Assembly (NCBI GenBank): GCA_017309115.1
Contig: JAFLEF010000010.1
Span: forward strand, 1-64,000
DNA from: Verrucomicrobiota bacterium
Lineage (GTDB): Bacteria; Verrucomicrobiota; Verrucomicrobiia; Limisphaerales; UBA9464
Direction: 5' to 3'
DNA: 64,000 nt
Part shown: positions 16,625 through 24,231 of the stretch, one piece after another
Position numbering within the stretch: position 1 is the stretch's first letter
Layout: every line of letters starts with the position of its first letter
Program-made: the position numbers and the translations under genes
The notes under the pieces: model-generated
Database searches by the model: none
Told to the model about the DNA's origin: nothing
What the model saw: the letters and a program-made list of their open reading frames with translations, nothing else

Positions 16625-17178
16625 GACAGGTCCTCCGGCGATTCTGCGAGCAGCCTGCTTTGCCAATCGCCGCGGCAGCGCAGCAGGTGACGCCAGAGGT
16701 CCTCAGGCGGCAAACGAAACACCAAGTCCACAGTCGCCGGATGCAGCAGCCAGGAATCGCGCCGAATCTCGTCGTCCAATTGTCCCGGCGCCCAGCCGGC
16801 ATAGCCGGCGAAGACCCGCATTTGATGCTGAGGCGACCACTCTTTACCCACCGCCACCAATTCTTCGAGGTCGTGTCCAAGGGACAGCGACTTCAGGACA
16901 TTCCCCGTTACCAACTCAGGATTCGCGTGCAGGAAGCTCATGGCCGAAGGTTGGACCGGGCCTCCGGAATAGAGCAGCGATTCCTGCAGCACCTCGGGCA
17001 ACTCAGCATCCAAGGCGTCACTCAGCCGTTTGTCGGTCGGCTGATTCAACACCAGACCAAACGCCCCACGGGGATCATGCTGGCACACCAACACCACCGA
17101 CCGGTGGAAGGCGCTACCGTGGAGCTTACCCCCATCCAACAGTAATTGTCCCTGCAGCGACTTGTGCGACTTGGCCAT
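16615..17178 (-). CDS. algH: YqgE/AlgH family protein (UPF0301)
   Basis: 187 residues from the ATG at 17178, the usual length. The family markers are the N-terminal SLQGQLLLDGGKLHGSAFHRSVVLVCQHDPRGAFGLVLNQPT stretch (quoted in part: SVVLVCQHDPRGAFGLVLNQ), the LLYSGGPVQPSAMSFLHA loop and the FAGYAGWAPGQLDDEI loop. AlgH was named for alginate regulation in Pseudomonas, but its biochemical role is still unclear. It heads the AlgH-nucleosidase-TPR-Rieske set. A 62-bp gap separates it from the divergent small lipoprotein gene. Confidence 0.9.
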   Translation of the reverse strand: MAKSHKSLQGQLLLDGGKLHGSAFHRSVVLVCQHDPRGAFGLVLNQPTDKRLSDALDAELPEVLQESLLYSGGPVQPSAMSFLHANPELVTGNVLKSLSLGHDLEELVAVGKEWSPQHQMRVFAGYAGWAPGQLDDEIRRDSWLLHPATVDLVFRLPPEDLWRHLLRCRGDWQSRLLAESPEDLSWN

Positions 17179-17240
17179 CGAACCAGGCCGGACAGTGGTC
17201 GAAGCTTGAGCGGGCGGCAAACCCGATTAGCCTCCGGCCC

Positions 17241-17360
17241 ATGAAGAAGATCCTCGTACTGGTGGCCCTGGCGTTGCTCCTCGGCAGCGCCGCCACGGGC
17301 TGCAAGTCGTCGGGTAGCCGCGAATTCACCCCGGGCCGCGGCTGGACGCCCACGGACTAG
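17241..17360 (+). CDS. 39-residue lipoprotein
   Basis: A short gene, MKKILVLVALALLLGSAATGC followed by KSSGSREFTPGRGWTPTD. The first 20 residues are a clear lipoprotein signal with the cysteine at position 21 and Ala at -3. The mature part is only 19 residues and ends GWTPTD. Its start is well defined: a basic pair, then a hydrophobic run, directly after ATG. It is divergent from algH. Its TAG stop is shared with the left end of the 184-bp inverted-repeat element. The function is unknown; small lipoproteins of this kind often act in envelope stress or lock to partner proteins. Confidence 0.75.
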   Translation: MKKILVLVALALLLGSAATGCKSSGSREFTPGRGWTPTD

Positions 17361-17540
17361 CCCGGATATTTCACACTCTTTCTGCTGTGGCTGGCTGCAA
17401 GCCCGTCTGGCGGCGTTGGCCTCGGGTTCCTCGCCGGACAGTATGTCCTCATACAGCCCGATTCGGAACCGCTTCGGCCGCCTTGCCAGACGGGCTTTCG
17501 CTGCGCCTCGCGACGAAAGCCTGTGAAATATCCGGGCTAG
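17357..17540. repeat. 184-bp element with 19-bp perfect terminal inverted repeats
   Basis: The left end (17357-17375) reads ctagcccggatatttcaca and the right end (17522-17540) is its exact reverse complement. Inside are a second pair of arms (aagcccgtctggcggc near 17399; gccgccttgccagacggg near 17478) and a small 5-bp stem ggaca/tgtcc around gta at 17436-17448. There is no ORF, so it is MITE-like or a BIME-type hairpin. The left arm supplies the stop codon of the lipoprotein gene. Partial copies of the tip (ttagcccggat) are at 11308 and 21360. Confidence 0.88.
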
Positions 17541-17619
17541 CCCCCCGCCGAGCCACTTTGGATTAGTTGAGGTCTGTGGTGAGTTGAGATCGGAACGAGT
17601 CGCCAGCGGCTCCCGCCTC

Positions 17620-17665
17620 CCTTCCGACCTCTCAGCTCTCAGCTCTCAGCTCTCAGCTCGCCCCG
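17620..17665 (+). repeat. CTCAGCT heptamer tract, 4 copies
   Basis: Border cttccgacct, then four copies of CTCAGCT, then cgccccgcttccccc. It has the same borders as the 139-187 tract. It lies 92 bp upstream of the 827-residue repeat-protein gene and could affect its leader. Confidence 0.85.
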
Positions 17666-17756
17666 CTTCCCCCCGCCCCCCAGTCGGCAACGTTGACTCA
17701 GGACAAGAATCTGAAAGAACTTGGAACGAATCCTCTCTCTCAGAATCCAATCCGCC

Positions 17757-20240
17757 ATGAACCCTCGTCCAATTCTCCTCTCCACGGTTTGTCTGGCCAC
17801 CGGACTCGGCGTCGGCTGGTGGGCCGGCCGACCTAGTCCGACCGTCGCCACACCCACGGTGGCCAACTCCACTTCAAACCTCCCAACCTCCTCAACCACC
17901 AACGTCCCCACCGTCACCAAACGCCCAGCAGAAACTTCGCTGGCCGACCTCGAAGCGAAGCTCCGTGGAATCTCCGCCATGGCCCCCTCCCGCCGCTGGC
18001 GGGCCTTGTCGGAACTCGTCCAAACGCTGGATGTGCGCCAAACACCCGCCGCTCTCGACGTTGCCCGACGCGTTCTCAACCGAGATCAGTACTTCAATTT
18101 CCGTTACCAACTGGTGTACCGCTGGGCCGAGTCCGAGCCCATGACGGTGCTCGCCTGGAGCGAAAAACTAACGAATCGAGAGGAACGCCAGAGCGCCCAG
18201 GCCGCCGCCATTGCCGAATGGTCCCGCCGGGATCCCAACGCCGCCATGGCGTGGGTGGACAAGTTGCCTTCCGGTTCCCAACGCCGGGAACTGCGGCGCG
18301 CCGCCGTTTCCGGTCTCGCGGAAAATGATCCCGACCGCGCCTTGGCCCTCGTGGAGAGTCTTCCCGTTGGCGAACGCCGCTGGATGCGCCGCGAGGTCAT
18401 CAGCGCCATGGCCCAAAAGAATCCACAGGCCGCCGCCGAACTGTCCCTCAAACACGACCGCTCCAACCGCTGGGGCGGCTGGGATAATCAGCTCGGCGAG
18501 GTCATGAGCACCTGGATGCAGGAAGACTCCGCCGCCGCCCTGGCCTGGCTCAGCGCCCAACCGGAATCGGTGCGCAAACAAAAATCAGTCACGGACGCCA
18601 TGCAAAACATGGCCTGGAATCATCCGGAAGCCGCCGTGCAACTCATCGGCACCCTGCCCCCCGGCCGACGACGCGATGACGCGCTCGCCCAATCCCTGGA
18701 TTCCCTCGGCCGACGCGATCCCGAAGCGCTCAAATCCTGGATCGCCACCCAGTCTTCCGAAAGTGACAAACTCCTGGGCCAGGTGTCGCTGGCCCAAAGT
18801 CTCGCGGAGTCAGATCCCCACGCCGCCGCCGCCATGCTCCAAAATCTAAAGGTGGATCCGACACGCGCCGGCGCCTTCCGTCAGGTCGCCGGAGAACTGG
18901 CAGATCGGGATCCGAACGCCGCCGCCACCTGGGCTCAAGGGCTCGCCGCCGGACCCGCCCGCGATCAAGCACTCGCTGGCGTACTTTCCACCTGGGCGCA
19001 GTCCGATCCCCAGGCGGCTGGTCAATTCGCCCTCGCCTTGCCCAACGGACAGGGCAAAAACCAGGCAATTTCCGAACTGGCCCGAGAATGGGCCTCCAAG
19101 GATCCCCAGGCCGCCATCGACTGGCTCAAACAAGTTCCAAATCCCGCCACCCGACGGGATTCCATCCAAGGTCTGGTGTGGAGTCTGGGCGAGGAGAACC
19201 CGAAAGCGGCCGCCGGCTTCCTGGATCTGCTTCCTCCCGGACAAGGACGTTCCCAGCTTTTGGATCAATTGGCCAACCGCTGGGGGGATTCCGACATCGA
19301 CGGCGCTCTGGAGTGGGCCAAGACCCTACCCGAAGGTTCGGCGCGCAATTCCGTGTATCAACAGCTCAGTGATGCCTGGGTCGACAGCGACACCAAGGGC
19401 GCAGCCGAATTCGCCAAGGATCTTCCGCCCGGCGAACTGCGTTCCCGAATGCTCTCGCAGGTCGCCAACAGCTGGACCTGGCGGGATCCCCAAGCCGCCG
19501 CGGCCTTTGCCTTGGAACTGCCGGCCGACGCCAATCGGCAGAGCATGCTGCAACAGATTGCCGGATCCTGGGCCACCCGGAATCCACAGGAAGCCGCCAG
19601 CTTCGCGGCCGGACTTCCCGAAGGCGCCGGTCGGGATGCCGTGATGAAGGACATCGCCAGCAATTGGGCGCGAGCCGATGCCGAGGGGGCACTGGCCTGG
19701 GTGCAGCAGATGCCCACCGGATCCGGACGGACGGCGGCCACGGCCAGTGTCCTTGGATCCTGGGCCTCGGTGGCCCCACAGGAGGCGGCCGCCTATATCG
19801 CCAATCTGCCTGCCGGCCTGGATCAGGAGCGCGGAACCAAGGCGGTACTCCCGTCCATGGTGGCGGCCAATCCCGCGTATGCGGCGAATTGGATCGGGCA
19901 GTTTCCGGAGGGAACGCTTCGCGACGAAGCCACCCAAACTCTGGTCGCCCGGTGGAGCCGGGATGATCCGTCGTCGGCCGCCGAATGGCTCAATTCCGTT
20001 CCCTCCGGCAAAGGTCGGGAGGATGCTGTCGCCTCCTTCGTCAACAACGTGGCTCCACACGAACCCGCCACCGCCTGGAGTTGGGCAGCGACTCTGACGG
20101 ATCCCGAGAAACAGAAGACTGCCCTAAAGAATGCGGGTCAGAACTGGCTCAAGGTCGATGAAGCCGCAGCCCGTGCGGCCATTCAATCCAGCGACCTCGC
20201 CCCAGACGTGAAGGAGAAGCTGCTGCACGGAGGGGACTGA
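17757..20240 (+). CDS. exported protein made of about 22 tandem 32-residue helical repeats
   Basis: 827 residues from the ATG at 17757; an in-frame ATG at 17721 is less likely. A signal/anchor (about 4-25) and a Thr/Ser/Pro-rich linker (to about 60) precede a solenoid from about residue 115 to the end. The repeat consensus is W-A-x-x-D-P-x-A-A-A-x-W-A-x-x-L-P-x-G-x-x-R-x-x-A-L-x-x-V-A-x-x. I count about 22 units, nearly all exactly 32 residues with no linkers, so the helix pairs stack as one rod. The Trp at unit position 1 and the DP at 5-6 are the most conserved. This is not TPR (34), HEAT or Sel1 (36) in length or pattern. I cannot assign a function; a periplasmic binding or scaffold role fits. 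The DNA units (96 bp) are diverged, so the array is old. Confidence 0.85.
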   Translation: MNPRPILLSTVCLATGLGVGWWAGRPSPTVATPTVANSTSNLPTSSTTNVPTVTKRPAETSLADLEAKLRGISAMAPSRRWRALSELVQTLDVRQTPAALDVARRVLNRDQYFNFRYQLVYRWAESEPMTVLAWSEKLTNREERQSAQAAAIAEWSRRDPNAAMAWVDKLPSGSQRRELRRAAVSGLAENDPDRALALVESLPVGERRWMRREVISAMAQKNPQAAAELSLKHDRSNRWGGWDNQLGEVMSTWMQEDSAAALAWLSAQPESVRKQKSVTDAMQNMAWNHPEAAVQLIGTLPPGRRRDDALAQSLDSLGRRDPEALKSWIATQSSESDKLLGQVSLAQSLAESDPHAAAAMLQNLKVDPTRAGAFRQVAGELADRDPNAAATWAQGLAAGPARDQALAGVLSTWAQSDPQAAGQFALALPNGQGKNQAISELAREWASKDPQAAIDWLKQVPNPATRRDSIQGLVWSLGEENPKAAAGFLDLLPPGQGRSQLLDQLANRWGDSDIDGALEWAKTLPEGSARNSVYQQLSDAWVDSDTKGAAEFAKDLPPGELRSRMLSQVANSWTWRDPQAAAAFALELPADANRQSMLQQIAGSWATRNPQEAASFAAGLPEGAGRDAVMKDIASNWARADAEGALAWVQQMPTGSGRTAATASVLGSWASVAPQEAAAYIANLPAGLDQERGTKAVLPSMVAANPAYAANWIGQFPEGTLRDEATQTLVARWSRDDPSSAAEWLNSVPSGKGREDAVASFVNNVAPHEPATAWSWAATLTDPEKQKTALKNAGQNWLKVDEAAARAAIQSSDLAPDVKEKLLHGGD

Positions 20241-20515
20241 AGGTGGAGCAGCTGAGAGCTGAGAGCTGAGAGCTGAGAGCTGAGAGCTGAGAGAGAATTC
20301 CCAACCGCCGGTGTTTCCCGCGGAGGGTGCGGAGGCCGCGGAGGGGGAAGTTTGTATCTGGAACGCCAAAAACCGGAAGAAGTCCCCACGCGCACGATTC
20401 CGTAGAGCGTCACCGCTTTCCGCCTTCCGCTTACCGCCCCCGCTCCCCATTCCGACCTCTCAGCTCTCAGCTCTCAGCTCTCAGCTCCCAGCTCTCAGCT
20501 CTCAGCTTCTATATG
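20241..20515. repeat. inverted heptamer tracts between convergent genes
   Basis: 275 bp between the convergent repeat-protein and pseudopilin genes. Five copies of the heptamer in minus orientation (agctgagagctgag at 20249-20294) face seven copies in plus orientation (20456-20506, one with ccc for tct). Together they could fold into one large hairpin, with about 160 bp in the loop. The loop has a partial match to the palindrome family (tccgtagagcgtcaccgctt at about 20399). It is well placed to be a bidirectional terminator (inference). Confidence 0.8.
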
Positions 20516-21331
20516 TCACTTGGGACGCGTCGTGCGCTCCATCATCCAAAACACGTCCACGTTGTTCGGCGAATTCACGTTTAGGGGAATCTCCGTCCCC
20601 CGTTTCAGCACCGGCATGGTCCGCTTGTCCAACCAGCGCTTGATCTCCGAATGGCCGTCGGCAAACGCCAAGCCGGCCGCCCGGTGATGGTAACTCGCCG
20701 GATAGTCTACGATCTTCCACTGGGTCGGCTTATCCGGGTAGCCCGACATGCCAACGATCATTTCGCCGTCGTTGATGCTGTCCTCCCGCTCGTCCATGAA
20801 AACCCAGGTCATGCTCGGACCAGGTTCCAGAAAGTCGGAGAACTTTTTATAGATCCGAAACCCCGTCCCAAAGCCCTGCACGTCCGTGGAATCAATCCAC
20901 CCATTCATCGCCATACTGCGCACCCGGGAAAGCTTGGCACCCTTGACCGTCACCGTGCTGAAATCCGCCGGGCATTTGAACACTGCGGCATTTTTTCCGC
21001 AGTAAGGCCAAAGCAGCCCCTTCTTGATGTCCTGTTCTACATCCCAGTTACTCCGGTTGCTGGGATCAAAGTTGAGCGAGCCATGCACCCACTCGTTGGG
21101 CCCGTAAGACTGGGGCAACCGATCCTGAGAATCATCCACGTATAAACGCCAGGCAATCATCAGCTGATGGCCGTTGTTCATGCATTGGATTCCGGTGGCC
21201 TTGGCCTTGGCTTTGGCCAGTCCCGGCAAAAGCATGCCGGCCAAAATCGCGATGATGGCGATCACCACGAGCAGTTCGATCAGAGTAAATCCCCTTCGGC
21301 GTTGACCGGCACGGAGGCGAGACGTGTTCAT
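20516..21331 (-). CDS. type II/IV pseudopilin-like protein with prepilin N-terminal methylation site
   Basis: 271 residues from the ATG at 21331. After a basic leader (MNTSRLRAGQRRRG) comes the prepilin-peptidase site G-FTLIELLVVIAIIAILAGMLLPGL, so the protein is cleaved after Gly and N-methylated. The C-terminal globular part has SYGPNEWVHGSLNFDPSNRSNW, CPADFSTV, and a PASYHHRAAGLAFADGHSEIKRW segment that marks the large H-x-G-domain (DUF1559-like) pseudopilin family of Verrucomicrobia and Planctomycetes. These exist in many copies per genome and build secretion or surface structures. It follows a SUMF1-fold gene with a 170-bp gap. Confidence 0.88.
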   Translation of the reverse strand: MNTSRLRAGQRRRGFTLIELLVVIAIIAILAGMLLPGLAKAKAKATGIQCMNNGHQLMIAWRLYVDDSQDRLPQSYGPNEWVHGSLNFDPSNRSNWDVEQDIKKGLLWPYCGKNAAVFKCPADFSTVTVKGAKLSRVRSMAMNGWIDSTDVQGFGTGFRIYKKFSDFLEPGPSMTWVFMDEREDSINDGEMIVGMSGYPDKPTQWKIVDYPASYHHRAAGLAFADGHSEIKRWLDKRTMPVLKRGTEIPLNVNSPNNVDVFWMMERTTRPK

Positions 21332-21501
21332 AGCTTTGGACAAACCAGTTGCCGACCCGTTAGCCCGGATCCGATACGACCAAGATCCGGTTTCCTGAGC
21401 CGGGGAAATCATCCTCGGTTGACCACCAATGTCGATGACTGTCCGGTGACAAAGCCACGTCAATTCGCCGAACGAATTGACCGTCCCGTCGGTGGTCCGC
21501 C

Positions 21502-22995
21502 CTAGGGCGCCTGAGCGAGAACGAGCCGGAAACCGATGAAACTACTTCGATAATCGGCCTCATCCTGTGATCGCGCGGCCGATAGCAAACTGTTGCGGTC
21601 GCTGTGATACCAAGATCCTCCCCGAATAACCCGGTAGCGTTGCTGATTGTCGTACCAGTCCTCACACCACTCCGAAACATTGCCGGCCAGATCAAACAGA
21701 CCATCCGGCGACGGGGCGAAGGATCCCACTGGCGCCGTGGTGACAAATCCATCGCGATAGCCAGGAATGGTGTGCCAGTCGGAGAATTGGTTGCGGGCGG
21801 AAATGTCTCCGAAGTTGCCCGCGCCGATTACCGGTGGCCATTGGGTTCCCCACGGATGGAGCCGAGGGGTTCGACCCGTTCGGTCTGCCGGAAGAGCCCC
21901 CGTCTCCCCGGTCAGCCCGACCGCCACGCTCCACTCCAGATCGGTCGGCAGTCGATAAATCTGTTGCAGGGTCAGCTTTCCATCGGCCCGCTCTTTGCGG
22001 GTCAGCCATTCACAGAACTGTTTGGCGTTGTCCCAGCTGACATTCACCACGGGATGCTGATCCGATGGGCACACGGCAATCTTGCGGAACGTGGGATTGC
22101 GCCAGGAGGAGTCCAGATTGGCGCGCTCAGCCGCGAATACGGCGTAATCCTTCATTCGCGTTTCCCAGACACTGAAGAGCACCTCCACTCCGCCGACACG
22201 TACGAAGCGCATTCCCAAAGTGTTCTCAAAGGCCGTGGGAAGCGCCCGCACCCACTCACGACGTACCGCCAATTGATACACTTCCCGGGTGCGCTGTTCG
22301 GTCGAGGCAGATGCCCCCAGTCGCTCCATTTGTTGCGCTGCCTCCTGACCCAGGGAGTAGTCATTGAGATCCATGGCTGCAATCGCCCGCAGTGTCCAAA
22401 CGGCCAACTCATCGGGAGACGACTGGGCCAGGGCGGAACTGCGTTGCAGGAACTCGCGAAACAATTGGGCGCGACGCTCCGGATCCGCCTCGGCCTCCGC
22501 TTGCTTGACCTGAAGAATCAATCGGTCCAGCTCCGTCGGCAATCGGTCCCCACTTTCGGAGGCCAACGCGCGGCTCGGAGCCGGCTTCATTGGCCCCAAA
22601 TCCTTGGCGAACTTCTCCAAGCGCTCCGCCTGGTCGGAAGGCACCAGTCGGCGGGCTTCCCGCAAAGCCGCCTGTGCTTCGTCCGGCCGTTGCAGATGAT
22701 GCAGGATCTGCGCCGCCAACGCCGGACCTTCCCAACGTTCAGGCGCCAGCATGCGGGCGGTTTCCAACGCTGCTGCCGCATCCCAATACTGTTCGTGAAC
22801 GAAATGATTTCGGGCGGCCTGAAAGGCGGCATCAAAACCCCGCTCTGAAGGAGCCGAAGGCGTCTGCCCCCAAGTCCGCCCACCTCCCAGCAGGGCCAGG
22901 CCAAAAAAACCGATCCAAAACAAACCAGCCCGCCGAGTGGGTCGGGGACAGATCCCGGGTGGGACCGCGGGAGCGGGAAGGCAGGGCCGGTTCAT
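21502..22995 (-). CDS. SUMF1/FGE-fold protein with N-terminal TPR-like region, lacking the catalytic cysteines
   Basis: 497 residues. A signal peptide at about 20-42 is followed by TPR-like helices (AARNHFVHEQYWDAAAALETARMLAP) to about 240, and a SUMF1 (formylglycine-generating-enzyme-like) domain from about 265 to the end: NVSWDNAKQFCEWL, RLPTDLEWSVAVG, PDGLFDLAGNVSEWCEDWY, RVIRGGSWYHSD..SAARS. At the position of the FGE active-site Cys pair this protein has RGGSWYHSDRNSLL, with no cysteine. It is therefore not a sulfatase maturase but one of the many SUMF1-fold proteins used for binding. It sits just 3' of the receiver-kinase gene. Confidence 0.85.
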   Translation of the reverse strand: MNRPCLPAPAVPPGICPRPTRRAGLFWIGFFGLALLGGGRTWGQTPSAPSERGFDAAFQAARNHFVHEQYWDAAAALETARMLAPERWEGPALAAQILHHLQRPDEAQAALREARRLVPSDQAERLEKFAKDLGPMKPAPSRALASESGDRLPTELDRLILQVKQAEAEADPERRAQLFREFLQRSSALAQSSPDELAVWTLRAIAAMDLNDYSLGQEAAQQMERLGASASTEQRTREVYQLAVRREWVRALPTAFENTLGMRFVRVGGVEVLFSVWETRMKDYAVFAAERANLDSSWRNPTFRKIAVCPSDQHPVVNVSWDNAKQFCEWLTRKERADGKLTLQQIYRLPTDLEWSVAVGLTGETGALPADRTGRTPRLHPWGTQWPPVIGAGNFGDISARNQFSDWHTIPGYRDGFVTTAPVGSFAPSPDGLFDLAGNVSEWCEDWYDNQQRYRVIRGGSWYHSDRNSLLSAARSQDEADYRSSFIGFRLVLAQAP

Positions 22996-23068
22996 TTAGG
23001 TTGCGAGTTGTCTAAGGGGCACCCGCCCCGGACGTCCAGCACGACCTACCGAAAACTCCCACCCACCA

Positions 23069-24199
23069 TCAGTGAATCTTGGCAACCGCCTTGGACGTGG
23101 CCGGAGAGGTGGCACCCGGATCCGGTTCCGAGGGAACCGTGAAAATGGCCCGGAGCCCCATGCCCGCGAGACCCGGTACAATGACCAGGGTGCCGCCATG
23201 CAGCTCGGCAATCCGACGGGCGTTGTCGAGGCCGAGTCCCAGTCCTTGTTGCTCGCGCTTCTCCCGCTCGAACTGCCGGAAGGGACCAATCGCCTGCATT
23301 TGTTCGCGGGTCATGCCCCGACCCTGATCCGACACTTCGAGACAATAGCCGGACGGAACCCGCGAACCGTTCAACAACACGACCGAACCCGGCGGCGAGA
23401 ACTTGAACGCATTCTCCACCAATTCCTCCACCGCTTGCGCAAACCAACTCGAACTGAGCGCCACGGAACCCGGCTGCACCGCAATCCCTAAGTCGCTGCT
23501 CCGGCCCACCAGCTCCGCTTGATCCCGCGCCACCTGGTGAATCACCGCCGACGCATCACACTCACCGTGCGCCATCTCCACCTTGCCCAACGCAATCCCT
23601 TCCAGGGAAAAATGACAAAGGAGCTTTTTCGCCATGGACTCGGCCCGCCGCGCACACGTCCGAATGAGTTCGCCCAATTCCTGAAGTTCCTTCGAACGGA
23701 GGGTGCCCGCCTCCTCCAAAAGCAACTCGGCCCCACCCAGAATGCCGGTCAACGGCGTGAGCATCTCGTGCGCCCACGGCGCCGTGGACTCGTTCTGGTG
23801 CAACACCTGGAACTTCTCCAGACGTTCAATAAGCGGACGAGTTCGCTGAACCCGGGCATCGATCGCCGCCAGGACTTCGCCCATCGTGAACGGCTTGGTG
23901 ACAAAGTCGTCAGCCCCACACTCCATGGCTTGGCGCTGATCAGACCGGTCCGTGCGAGCCGTCAGGACCACAAACGGCAAATGCTGGGTCTCCGGACGAC
24001 GGCGCACCTCGGCCAGGACGCCAAACCCATCCAGACGGGGCATGTTCAAATCGCACAGAATCAGCTCGGGACTCTCCGCCAGCCGTTCCAATCCCTGCTG
24101 GCCGTCGGCTGCCGTTATCACTTCGTGGCCGCCAATCTCTAGCATGTCCTTAAGGGTATCGCGAATGGACGCTTCATCTTCAATGACGAGAATTTTCAT
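23069..24199 (-). CDS. response regulator receiver fused to a C-terminal histidine kinase module
   Basis: 376 residues. The receiver is at 1-120 (acidic residues near 7-9, Asp50 in LILCDLNMP, Thr80, Lys102). A histidine-kinase module follows with H-box PWAHEMLTPLTGILGG (His144), an N-box EELVENAFKFSPPGSV and G-boxes DQGRGM..GLGLGLDNARRI. There is no DNA-binding domain. The receiver probably takes phosphate from the giant kinase encoded just upstream, and the attached kinase module could then act on another receiver. It starts 33 nt after the 2180-residue kinase gene, so the two belong to one transcript. In the dimerization helix the spacing to the ATPase is normal. Confidence 0.9.
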   Translation of the reverse strand: MKILVIEDEASIRDTLKDMLEIGGHEVITAADGQQGLERLAESPELILCDLNMPRLDGFGVLAEVRRRPETQHLPFVVLTARTDRSDQRQAMECGADDFVTKPFTMGEVLAAIDARVQRTRPLIERLEKFQVLHQNESTAPWAHEMLTPLTGILGGAELLLEEAGTLRSKELQELGELIRTCARRAESMAKKLLCHFSLEGIALGKVEMAHGECDASAVIHQVARDQAELVGRSSDLGIAVQPGSVALSSSWFAQAVEELVENAFKFSPPGSVVLLNGSRVPSGYCLEVSDQGRGMTREQMQAIGPFRQFEREKREQQGLGLGLDNARRIAELHGGTLVIVPGLAGMGLRAIFTVPSEPDPGATSPATSKAVAKIH

Positions 24200-24231
24200 A
24201 AAACAAAGTGTTGGGGCGGCGAATCGGGCCT

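Noticed and set aside
17757-20240. TPR or Sel1 repeats in the 32-residue solenoid
   Set aside because: Length and consensus differ (Trp at position 1, Asp-Pro at 5-6, exactly 32 residues), so calling it TPR would be unsupported.
21604-22848. 414-residue plus-strand frame
   Set aside because: It is fully antisense to the SUMF1-fold gene, which has clear family motifs; no domain was seen in this frame.
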